Positions 55,034 to 62,937 of a DNA stretch of 64,000 bases are shown piece by piece. The position numbers and the translations under genes are program-made. Origin of the DNA: Bacteroidota bacterium (lineage in GTDB: Bacteria; Chlamydiota; Chlamydiia; Chlamydiales; FEN-1388); contig JABDGV010000005.1 in NCBI GenBank assembly GCA_013285825.1, positions 18,123 to 82,122 of the forward strand. The letters are read 5' to 3'. Below the pieces are notes generated by a model that saw only the letters and a program-made list of their open reading frames with translations, did not search any database and was not told the origin of the DNA. How positions within the stretch are numbered: position 1 is the stretch's first letter; each line of letters opens with the position of its first letter.

Positions 55034-55801
55034 CTAAACCTCTTTTAAAAACCGTTGTCCAACCCAAGCAAGAGTAAAGGTGACGACCAGGAGTAGAGTT
55101 GAAAGGGCGTTGACAAGAGGCGGAGCGCCAAACTTAATCATGCTATAGACATAGATGGGAAGCGTTGCAGCGCCAGGACCTACAACGAAGAACGAAATAA
55201 CGAAGTCGTCAATTGAAAGAGTAAAGGCTAAAAGCGCTCCGCCTAAAATGGCAGGAAGTAAAATAGGCAGCTTTATTCTCCAAAAAATATCCCAGGACGA
55301 GGCGCCCAAATCATATCCTGCTTCAATTATCGACTTGTCAAAAAGGCGCAGCCGTCCCTGAATAATCATAGCCACGTAGCTGATGCAAAATGTTGTGTGG
55401 GCAAGGAAAACGGTAAGCAGGCCCAGTTTAATATGAACAAGAGCAAAGAGGACAAGAAGGCTTACGCCCATAAGAAGGTCTGGAACAATTAAGGGAGAGT
55501 AGAGCAATCCCCAATGAAAACGCTGAAGGGTTGTTTGATAGCGGGTAAGAGCGAGTGCTGCCGTAGTCCCCAAGATGGTTGATACAACGGTAGTTGTGCA
55601 GGCGACAAGAAGAGAATTTCGTACCGCTTGCCAGAGAGCCTCTTCATCAAAGAGTTTTTGGTACCACTTCAATGAAAAACCTGTCCATTCGCCTCCAAAT
55701 CGCGATTCATTGAAGGAGGAGATTATCAGAACAACAATGGGCAGGTAGAGAATGAAAACGGAGACCCAAGTGATTGTTCGTGCAAATCGTCCAGCGGTCA
55801 T
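55034..55801 (-). CDS. potC: Polyamine ABC transporter permease
   Basis: The 255-residue protein has six hydrophobic helices and the permease motif EAGYDLGASSWDIFWRIKLPI (read as EAA-loop), which docks to the ATPase. It follows potB with a 4-base overlap. Length and the start VFILYLPIVVLIISSFNESRF match PotC/PotI. Confidence 0.92.
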   Translation of the reverse strand: MTAGRFARTITWVSVFILYLPIVVLIISSFNESRFGGEWTGFSLKWYQKLFDEEALWQAVRNSLLVACTTTVVSTILGTTAALALTRYQTTLQRFHWGLLYSPLIVPDLLMGVSLLVLFALVHIKLGLLTVFLAHTTFCISYVAMIIQGRLRLFDKSIIEAGYDLGASSWDIFWRIKLPILLPAILGGALLAFTLSIDDFVISFFVVGPGAATLPIYVYSMIKFGAPPLVNALSTLLLVVTFTLAWVGQRFLKEV

Positions 55802-56649
55802 TGGCTACCTCTTGAAGTTGCAAGAGGTTTGACGTAGGACCAGGCAAAAGCTGGCAGTAAAATGAGGAGGGTAAGAGCTGTCGATAAGACACTCGCTTCT
55901 GGAATATTTCGGTCGTAGAAGATTTTTTGGGCTATCTCATTACCAATCATCTCAGCGGCAGTTCCTCCCACAAGATCAGGAATTACATAAGCGCCTATGC
56001 AGGGGATAAAGACCATGCTGGCAGCAGATATCAGGGCCCACTTAATATTGGGTAAAAAAACTTTAAAGAACGTGACCGTTTTATTAGCTCCTAGGTCATA
56101 GGCTGCATCGAAGAGTTGGAAATCAAACTTTGAGAAGGCGGCATAGAGGGGCAGAATTGCAAAGGGTAGGTAGGTGTAGACCATTACAGAAATAACCGCC
56201 AAGTCGTTGTAGAGGAGCTGGGTAGTCTCTGGGATAATGTGGAGAAAGACGAGTGTCTGTTTCAAAACGCCGTCGGGATGAAGAAGGGATTTCCAAGCAA
56301 AGATACGAACAAGGAAGCTGCTCCAGAAGGGGACAACGACTAAAACCAAGAGGAGGTGCTGCATACGCTTTGAGCTGCGGGCCATTGTATAGGCAATAGG
56401 TGTAGCTATGAGTACAGAACCTAAGGTTGCAGCAAGCGATAAAATGAGTGTTCTTATGAAGAGTTGAAAGATTTTTGGGTCGAAAATGATGTCTAAGGTT
56501 CCAAAGCTCCAGCCTTGACCTAATCCGCCATTAGGTTCAGGAACGCGTATAGAAAAGGAGGCAACGATCAAGGTTGGAATGAGGAAAAATAGGGTAAGCC
56601 AGAGAAGAGATGGCAAAGTAATGGACCATTCTTTTAGCCATTGCTTCAT
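55798..56649 (-). CDS. potB: Polyamine ABC transporter permease
   Basis: The 283-residue protein has six hydrophobic helices, VVVPFWSSFLVRIFAWKSLL and the EAA loop FDAAYDLGANKTVTFFKVFLP, typical of PotB/PotH. It pairs with PotC to form the channel. Start and stop overlap potA and potC by four bases each. Confidence 0.92.
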   Translation of the reverse strand: MKQWLKEWSITLPSLLWLTLFFLIPTLIVASFSIRVPEPNGGLGQGWSFGTLDIIFDPKIFQLFIRTLILSLAATLGSVLIATPIAYTMARSSKRMQHLLLVLVVVPFWSSFLVRIFAWKSLLHPDGVLKQTLVFLHIIPETTQLLYNDLAVISVMVYTYLPFAILPLYAAFSKFDFQLFDAAYDLGANKTVTFFKVFLPNIKWALISAASMVFIPCIGAYVIPDLVGGTAAEMIGNEIAQKIFYDRNIPEASVLSTALTLLILLPAFAWSYVKPLATSRGSQ

Positions 56650-57815
56650 GGAGAATCCTCTTGTGGTCGATCAGATGATTCTACAGGTTGCGTTTCAATC
56701 AGTTTTTGGTCTTTTTCGTTATAGCGTTCAAGGATGAAGCCATCATCAGCATGCCACCAGAGGAAGACGTTATCGCCCCAAGTTATTTGCTTGGTGTCGA
56801 GTAAAAATTTGCTGTGCTGCTGGATGACTGCGAGTCGTTGAGAGCCGACACGCACCCAAAACTTTGTGTGGTCGCCCTTGTACACCACATCTTCAACTTT
56901 TCCCTGGACGCTGTTCTTCAAGGGGTGCGGTTCAGGAACGTCCTTAGAAATATGCAGCTTTTCTGGGCGAAGGGAGAGGTGGACAAGTTCGCCTACTCGA
57001 AGATGCTTGTCATTGAAGCAGAGAATGGGCGGGATATCTTCAATGATGAGCTGGCTATAGTCTTGTTTTACCTTCTCAGATACGATTCCGTCCAAAAAGT
57101 TTGTGTCACCAATAAATGCTGCAACAAAGCTGCTCTTCGGGGATTCATACAGCTCTGCAGGTGTACCAATCTGCTCGATTCTGCCCTTGTTAAGGACTAA
57201 GATTTTGTCGCTGACAGCCATCGCTTCGGTCTGGTCGTGGGTAATGAATAAGAAGGTGATTCCCACTTCATCATGGATGCGGTCGAGCTCAAAAAGCATT
57301 TTTTGGCGCAGTTTTAGGTCTAAAGCTGCAAGCGATTCATCGAGGAGAAGTACCTTTGGTCGGTTGATGAGGGCGCGAGCGATGGCAACTCTTTGCTTTT
57401 GGCCGCCGGAGGTTTCATCCGGTTTTTTATCTCCATGGCCTTCCAGCTGGATGAACTCGAGCATAGTATCGACTTCACGGTTGATATGGCCTTCATCCAA
57501 GCCTTGTACACGAAGCCCAAAGGCTATATTTTCACGGACTGTTAGGTGGGGAAAGAGAGCGTAATTTTGGAAGACAGTATTGATCGGTCGTTCATTGGGG
57601 GGTAGGTCTGTAACATCCTTTCCATCGATGAGTATGCGTCCGCAGTCAGGTTTTTCAAAACCTGCAAGCAGGCGTAGAATTGTTGTTTTCCCGCAGCCGC
57701 TTGGACCTAAAATGGAGAAGAACTGACCGCCTTCGACAGAAAATGTTACATCGTCGAGAGCAACAGTGTTTCCATAGCTCTTGCTGACATGATCAAACTC
57801 AATAGAATGCGCCAC
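56646..57815 (-). CDS. potA: Polyamine ABC transporter ATP-binding protein
   Basis: The 389-residue protein has Walker A (GPSGCGKT), signature (TSGGQKQRVAIAR), Walker B (VLLLDESLAALD), the switch His (ITHDQTEAM) and a C-terminal TOBE domain with LSLRPEKLHI. Domain order and context identify PotA. The start is GTG 57815, supported by GGAGG upstream. The Walker B Glu-Ser (DESLAALD) replaces the usual DEPL, as in many PotA proteins. Confidence 0.94.
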   Translation of the reverse strand: MAHSIEFDHVSKSYGNTVALDDVTFSVEGGQFFSILGPSGCGKTTILRLLAGFEKPDCGRILIDGKDVTDLPPNERPINTVFQNYALFPHLTVRENIAFGLRVQGLDEGHINREVDTMLEFIQLEGHGDKKPDETSGGQKQRVAIARALINRPKVLLLDESLAALDLKLRQKMLFELDRIHDEVGITFLFITHDQTEAMAVSDKILVLNKGRIEQIGTPAELYESPKSSFVAAFIGDTNFLDGIVSEKVKQDYSQLIIEDIPPILCFNDKHLRVGELVHLSLRPEKLHISKDVPEPHPLKNSVQGKVEDVVYKGDHTKFWVRVGSQRLAVIQQHSKFLLDTKQITWGDNVFLWWHADDGFILERYNEKDQKLIETQPVESSDRPQEDSP

Positions 57816-57837
57816 TCTTCTTTCACCTCCAAAGGGA

Positions 57838-57861
57838 TATACTCATTAAAGAATGAGTATA
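57838..57861. promoter_or_regulatory. Palindrome upstream of potA
   Basis: TATACTCATT and AATGAGTATA form a perfect 10-bp inverted repeat around AAAG, 23 bases before the potA start. It could be an operator for the pot operon or a weak terminator for the gene ending at 57921; no T run follows on either side. Confidence 0.5.
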
Positions 57862-57920
57862 AAATTCTAGCATACAACGAGTGGCTATTTCAATTCATTT
57901 TGACATGAGATATTTAAGCC

Positions 57921-59747
57921 TTATTTCTTAATCTCTTTCTGAAGATCGTGCAATCTTTTTGGAGCAGTATCCGGAACCGTGCATCCTTTTAAAAGAAGCT
58001 CTTGAACTAACTTCTCATATCCTTTGATGAATGCTGTGACTACGAGAGTGTTCACGGTAAATATCGAACTATTATATGGCGGGGATAACAGTGAAATAAT
58101 AGTTGGAGGTAAGTTTAAGAAGTACTTTTGAGTGAACCTAATATCCTGACAAGAAATTGGGGCATTGATATCGAGATATCCCTTTATGACTAGGAGGATC
58201 AGCTCCTCTTCCCTCTTTATGATCTCCCGTCTTTTATTCATTGAAATGTCGAGCGCTTTTTGGCTGGTAAGTTCTCCAAACAGCAATGTGTTTAAGCGAT
58301 CGATGTACTCTATACTCTTTTTATTACCTTCAGTTGTATCCAATATTGCATCGGCAAGACGTAGGGCGTTTTCCATAACTATTTCTGTCTCTTTCTTGGT
58401 CTCCTCATTTTCCGAAGAGTAGGAGAGCAGTTTTTTTAATTCCACATCTGTTAAATTCTTAAACTTTGCCCCATCTTCGATTGCTTGATACGCTTTCTCG
58501 CATTGATCGTTCTCGAGAAAAAAATTGACTAATGGGGTTCCTAAGAAGGCATCAAATCTCTCTGTATTCATTACTGCTGTGGATGAAAATGTCCAGGCTG
58601 TTTTCAAGAGCATTTTTTTTGCACTCAGCGGCATTGTACATGCTTGAAATAGGCTTAAGCAGGCATCCAGTGGTGGGCAGATTTTAAAGAGTGAGTTCAT
58701 GACGAAATGGGGGACTTCTGGGGCGTTTTGAAGATTCTTAGGGGTCAATATTTCTTTAAGGAACTCTTCATTAACATATTTTCGAGCAGCCTCGTCCTCG
58801 ATGTTGCTCATTTTAACCATCTCTTGAATAAACTGTTCTTTATTCTTGAAGAAGAAATCAAGCATGGTATTGCCAATTTCCGGGCAGTCATTGAGATTCC
58901 ATCTCTTCTCAAATTCTTTTAGAAAATCGTCATCTATGAGCTTTTCAAAAGCTGCATCGTCCTTATCGCGAAGGGCAATAAGGGCCTGGACATATTTATC
59001 TTCAGCAATTTCTTTGCTTAATGGTATGCCCAGTTTTTGGAGTTGCAGCCTCAATGAAATATCTTTGGCAGCTTTTTCATTCATACAGAGCTTTTCTAAA
59101 CTTATTAGATCGACTTTGGAATGGTTGGCGCCGGCTTTGATTGCCTCATAGGCTCTTTCAAGCAGATCCTGGTCGAGAAGAAATTGTACTAAAGGTTTCT
59201 GTAGATATTCTTCAACGACTTCGATCTCTTCTCTTTGGATGGGGGCATCATTGAGGAGTTGGTATACAATGAGTTTGAGATCCTTTTGACATGCAAGTGT
59301 GATGAGGCGGTTTTGAGTGATAACGGCGAGAAACTGTCTGTTTGTTTTTGAAGCGATATTTTCTGCAACGGTTGTATAAAGATCCCGCATCTCCTTCAGC
59401 TCTTCAGATGTCTTTTGAGAGCTTGTGGGATTTTTTGAGATCTTCTTAAGCAATAGGCTGTTTATAATGTCGATTAATCGAAAAAGTGCCTTTTCCTCTT
59501 GAGCCTCTTTTAAGCTCTCTTGAGAAATTTCCGAAATTTTTATTCGCAATTGTTTTGAAATTTCTATGGCGTTGGATGGGAATTTCCATTCAAAAAATGA
59601 CCTTCCAAGCGATCCTGCTTTGAAGTTTGTAAACTCAATATGGTTTTTATCTTTGTTGATAACAAGCGTGGGAATGTTAAATTCCTGTCGGCTGCTGATT
59701 TCTTTGTATTGTTCAATTAATAAAGTAATTTCTTGAATCTTGGTCAT
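57921..59747 (-). CDS. Large helical hypothetical protein with internal duplication
   Basis: I do not recognise the family of this 608-residue protein. It is helical and charged, with no signal peptide or membrane helix. Two parts resemble each other: YLQKPLVQFLLDQDLLERAY (about 184-203) with AIKAGANHSK, and FLGTPLVNFFLENDQCEKAY with AIEDGAKFKN (about 405-435). Both look like degenerate ankyrin-type helix pairs. The C-terminus, KGYEKLVQELLLKGCTVPD, is also ankyrin-like. A related C-terminal fragment lies directly upstream (59808-59957). An effector or scaffold role is possible. Confidence 0.65.
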   Translation of the reverse strand: MTKIQEITLLIEQYKEISSRQEFNIPTLVINKDKNHIEFTNFKAGSLGRSFFEWKFPSNAIEISKQLRIKISEISQESLKEAQEEKALFRLIDIINSLLLKKISKNPTSSQKTSEELKEMRDLYTTVAENIASKTNRQFLAVITQNRLITLACQKDLKLIVYQLLNDAPIQREEIEVVEEYLQKPLVQFLLDQDLLERAYEAIKAGANHSKVDLISLEKLCMNEKAAKDISLRLQLQKLGIPLSKEIAEDKYVQALIALRDKDDAAFEKLIDDDFLKEFEKRWNLNDCPEIGNTMLDFFFKNKEQFIQEMVKMSNIEDEAARKYVNEEFLKEILTPKNLQNAPEVPHFVMNSLFKICPPLDACLSLFQACTMPLSAKKMLLKTAWTFSSTAVMNTERFDAFLGTPLVNFFLENDQCEKAYQAIEDGAKFKNLTDVELKKLLSYSSENEETKKETEIVMENALRLADAILDTTEGNKKSIEYIDRLNTLLFGELTSQKALDISMNKRREIIKREEELILLVIKGYLDINAPISCQDIRFTQKYFLNLPPTIISLLSPPYNSSIFTVNTLVVTAFIKGYEKLVQELLLKGCTVPDTAPKRLHDLQKEIKK

Positions 59748-59807
59748 AATAACTCCCGGTCATTTGGACACTTGAGGGAAGTTATTCCGATGTACTATTT
59801 TCCGATA

Positions 59808-59957
59808 TCACTTTTTTCTGGCCGTTTTTTGAAGATCGAGCAATATTTGGAGCGCGTCCTGAGGAAGCTTGCAGCCCATGTAGAGAAGCTCTTTAGTTAC
59901 CTCGAGATATCCTTTATTGTTTGATAAGTATAGGTAGCGTGTAGTTTTAAGAACCAT
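59808..59957 (-). pseudogene. C-terminal fragment of a paralogue of the 57921-59747 gene
   Basis: The frame from ATG 59957 to TGA at 59810-59808 encodes 49 residues. Its last 35, NKGYLEVTKELLYMGCKLPQ to LLDLQKTARKK, align with the C-terminus of the large gene just downstream (KGYEKLVQELLLKGCTVPD to LHDLQKEIKK). The DNA also aligns across the fragment. The rest of the paralogue is missing, so this is probably a decayed duplicate; translation of the short frame cannot be excluded. Confidence 0.7.
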
Positions 59958-61618
59958 TAAGAAAAGAGCTCGGTAAACGCAAAAGTTTTACCGTCAAAGA
60001 GCCCCTTATCGCTAAGTTTTAACTCAGGGATTACAAGTAGGGCCATGAATGAAAGAGTCATAAAAGGATCGTGAAGAGTTGTTCCCAGCTCTTTTGCAAG
60101 GATAAGCATCTCAGCGTACTTGTTTGCAGCCTCAAAGCAATCGATATTGGTCATAAGTCCTGCGACCGGAAGGGCTAAAACGTTCTGCTTGTTTCCATTC
60201 ACAACGGCAATGCCGCCCCTGTTTTCGATAAGCAGGTTGACCGCTTGAGCGATCTCTTCATCGCTGCAGCCAACGGCAATAATATTGTGCGAGTCGTGTG
60301 CAACCGACGTTGCTATCGCCCCTGATTTAAGCTTAAAGTTTTGAATGAAGGCAACAGCAGGTGCTGTATCTTTGTATCGGTTAACGACTGTAAGCTTGAG
60401 GATATCGCGATTTATACTTGGAACGCCCGATTTTACCTCAAAAAGCTCACTTTTAGTAATCAGCTGTCCATCGACGGCTTGAATGACACGCACCATTGAT
60501 CCCGTTGCAGTAATTTTGAAATCGCTCGGCAGTTTTGCTGTGCAGTTGAACTGATTGGGAGTCTCTGCTTGAACAGATTCAATAAGCGACGTACCCTCTT
60601 TTGCAACAAGAGTGCCTCGTACATAGGTTTCAAGCAGTTTAAATTCAGTAAGGTTATTGACCACTATAAAATCTGCCGGATCGCCCTCTCTTAGAAGTCC
60701 TACATCAAGTCCGTAGTGTTCAACAGGATGAAGGCAAGCTATTCGCAGGACATCCATGAGATCATAGCCATGATCTACAACAGATCTTCGAACTAAATCA
60801 TTAATATGCCCTTTCATTAGTTCATGGGGATGCTTATCATCGCTGCAAAACATCACGAGTTCAGGATATTGTTTGATGATAGGATGGAGGGCTTGATAGT
60901 TTTTTGCAGCCGAGCCTTCACGAATAATAATCTTCATTCCAAAGCTAATTTTGGAGAGAGCCTCTTCAAGAGTATAGCATTCGTGATCGGTTGTGATCCC
61001 ATGATCAATATAGGTTCTGGCATCGCTTCCCATGAGGCCTGGCGCATGGCCATCGACTGGCTTGTTGCGTATATGGGCAACGGTCAGTTTGGCGAGTACT
61101 TCAGGATCGCTCTGGAGTACGCCTGGGTAGTTCATCATCTCGCTTAAGTATTTCAAACCATCTTTGTCCAAAAGCTCTGCAATATCTTCAGCTGAAATTG
61201 AGGCGCCCGCCGTTTCAAAAGCTGTGGCTGGGACACAAGAAGAGGCTCCAAAAAAGAAATGGAAGGGCACTTTTTTGCCATTTTCAATCATGTACCTTAT
61301 ACCTTTCATGCCCAAAACGTTGGCAATTTCATGGGGATCGGAGACCGTAGCGACAGTTCCGTGCACTGTTGCAAGTCGCGCAAACTCGGAAGGAATCAGC
61401 ATCGAGCTTTCGATATGGACATGAGCGTCGATAAAGCCGGGAAGGATATAGTCTTGCGACTTCGGTTTTTTGTCTTGAATAATGCGACTGATTAGGCCGT
61501 TTTTTACTTCAACAGTTCCTGGGAAGGTGGTTCTGGAATGGATGTCAACAATAGTGCCTGAGCGTGAAAATGAGCTCATTAGAGTACTTAAAGAAATATG
61601 TGCCTTATACCCTATCAC
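59957..61618 (-). CDS. ade: Adenine deaminase
   Basis: The 553-residue amidohydrolase has the metal motif GFIDAHVHIESS, SDPHEIANVLG, DGHAPGLMG, FCSDDKHPHEL and the C-terminal block SVAHDSHNIIAVGCSDEE, all typical of Ade/AdeC. It converts adenine to hypoxanthine for purine salvage. The assigned start is GTG 61618, overlapping the kinase stop; ATG 61579 (MSSFSRSG) is an alternative that would fit the family start equally well. Purine salvage would suit an organism living on host nucleobases. Confidence 0.92.
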   Translation of the reverse strand: MIGYKAHISLSTLMSSFSRSGTIVDIHSRTTFPGTVEVKNGLISRIIQDKKPKSQDYILPGFIDAHVHIESSMLIPSEFARLATVHGTVATVSDPHEIANVLGMKGIRYMIENGKKVPFHFFFGASSCVPATAFETAGASISAEDIAELLDKDGLKYLSEMMNYPGVLQSDPEVLAKLTVAHIRNKPVDGHAPGLMGSDARTYIDHGITTDHECYTLEEALSKISFGMKIIIREGSAAKNYQALHPIIKQYPELVMFCSDDKHPHELMKGHINDLVRRSVVDHGYDLMDVLRIACLHPVEHYGLDVGLLREGDPADFIVVNNLTEFKLLETYVRGTLVAKEGTSLIESVQAETPNQFNCTAKLPSDFKITATGSMVRVIQAVDGQLITKSELFEVKSGVPSINRDILKLTVVNRYKDTAPAVAFIQNFKLKSGAIATSVAHDSHNIIAVGCSDEEIAQAVNLLIENRGGIAVVNGNKQNVLALPVAGLMTNIDCFEAANKYAEMLILAKELGTTLHDPFMTLSFMALLVIPELKLSDKGLFDGKTFAFTELFS

Positions 61619-62457
61619 ATTTTGGATTTGTGTCTTCTAAATTCGTCTATTGCTTTTAAGAAGAGATCTGCAATTTTATCAGGGGTGAAGTCCTTATGGG
61701 CAAAGTACTCCTGGAGATATTCTGTAACTTTGGTTGAGTAGCCTAATTGGGAAATGGCCACTAATTTATCGCTCATTGTATTTACGTAATCAACATCGGG
61801 GAAAAGAATCCTGTCAATTATTTTGCTCAAAGAGAGCTCATCTAAAGACCATGAGCTTTTTAAGCTCTTGTGGAACTTGATTTCTTTTTTCGAAATTTTT
61901 GCGACACCAAAATCGATAAGATCATACCGATTTTTCATCTTGTCATAAGCGATGTTGGAAAGCTTAATATCATTATGCTTAATGCCCAGTTTCTTCAGCC
62001 GTGAAACTCCGCGACTGATCTGATAAATTGCATCGAGTTTTTGTTCATGAGTCAGGGAAGAGATGCATTCCTTCAAATTGCAATCGTACTTGTGCATGAC
62101 AAGCAATTTCGTAGTTTGGTCAGAAAAAAGAGCTTTTGGGCGCATGAGTAGGCCTGGGGCATTTTTAGGCCATAAAAAGGAATAGGCGTAATCTTTTTCG
62201 CAGCTGTTTCCCCTTTTGACTGCTTTCGTTTTTCCTGTACCGTTTGGCTTTAGGGAGTATACTGTTCCTTGTCCGCCCGACCCGATTAGTTCACTTAGAT
62301 TGTATGCAGTTGTATAGCTAGATAATAGGCCATTAACTCGTTTGGTTTTTACACGGGTAATGACACCCGATTTTTCATCCCGATGCCATGTAGGGGACGG
62401 GAAGTCTGTTTTTGGATAGATTGAAGACGAACTGTAGGGGTTTAATGGCGCTGACAT
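61615..62457 (-). CDS. Eukaryotic-type protein kinase (probable effector or signalling kinase)
   Basis: The 280-residue protein is a compact kinase domain: glycine loop IGSGGQGTVYSL, Lys in KAVKRG, catalytic loop GIKHNDIKLSNIAYD (HND instead of HRD), metal-binding YDLIDFGVAKI. The key Lys, Asp, Asn and DFG are present, so it may be active. It lacks the PASTA or membrane segments of PknB/PknD. The N-terminus is Ser/Pro-rich. The gene overlaps adenine deaminase by four bases. Confidence 0.85.
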   Translation of the reverse strand: MSAPLNPYSSSSIYPKTDFPSPTWHRDEKSGVITRVKTKRVNGLLSSYTTAYNLSELIGSGGQGTVYSLKPNGTGKTKAVKRGNSCEKDYAYSFLWPKNAPGLLMRPKALFSDQTTKLLVMHKYDCNLKECISSLTHEQKLDAIYQISRGVSRLKKLGIKHNDIKLSNIAYDKMKNRYDLIDFGVAKISKKEIKFHKSLKSSWSLDELSLSKIIDRILFPDVDYVNTMSDKLVAISQLGYSTKVTEYLQEYFAHKDFTPDKIADLFLKAIDEFRRHKSKM

Positions 62458-62463
62458 TGGCTT

Positions 62464-62916
62464 TTAAGTCCTCAAAATTGATGCAGCTTTTATAATGGAC
62501 TTGAAAGCTAAGAGAGCAGCTGTCTCGGTATCTTCCTTATCGATCAAAATTTCAGCTTGGGTAAGCTTAGCGTTTATTCGTTCAGGATTGAGGTTAAATT
62601 GCGAGCTTGAGGTTGCGTCAATACCCATCATAACTAAACCGCCAGGAAGTACATAGGTGAGTACAAGCGGACTGAGCGACCTAGTAATAGCTATCGTCTT
62701 TGTCTCATGGCCAACCCTTCTGATTTCAACCGTATAAGGTGATGATCGAGCAAGGGATAGTTTTTGAGTTGTTGCAATTTTTGATCCATCATCATTGCTG
62801 ACGATAACGAGAGTATCTTGGGGAAGATGGTCAAGATGAATTGTTTGGTGGCTGCCATTGATCATTTTGGCACAAGAAGTACAGATAAACAAAATCGGAA
62901 TTAATAACTTTTTCAT
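62464..62916 (-). CDS. Small lipoprotein with a PEGA-like segment
   Basis: The 150-residue protein has a lipoprotein signal (LFICTSC, Cys at 15). The middle (DTLVIVSNDDGSKIATTQKLSLARSSPYTVEIRRVGH) resembles a PEGA-type beta domain. LPGGLVMMGIDATSSSQFNLNP is a block found in bacterial lipoproteins of unknown role. It probably sits on the periplasmic face. It lies 6 bases upstream of the kinase gene. Confidence 0.75.
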   Translation of the reverse strand: MKKLLIPILFICTSCAKMINGSHQTIHLDHLPQDTLVIVSNDDGSKIATTQKLSLARSSPYTVEIRRVGHETKTIAITRSLSPLVLTYVLPGGLVMMGIDATSSSQFNLNPERINAKLTQAEILIDKEDTETAALLAFKSIIKAASILRT

Positions 62917-62937
62917 TAAAATACACTATTTATATAG

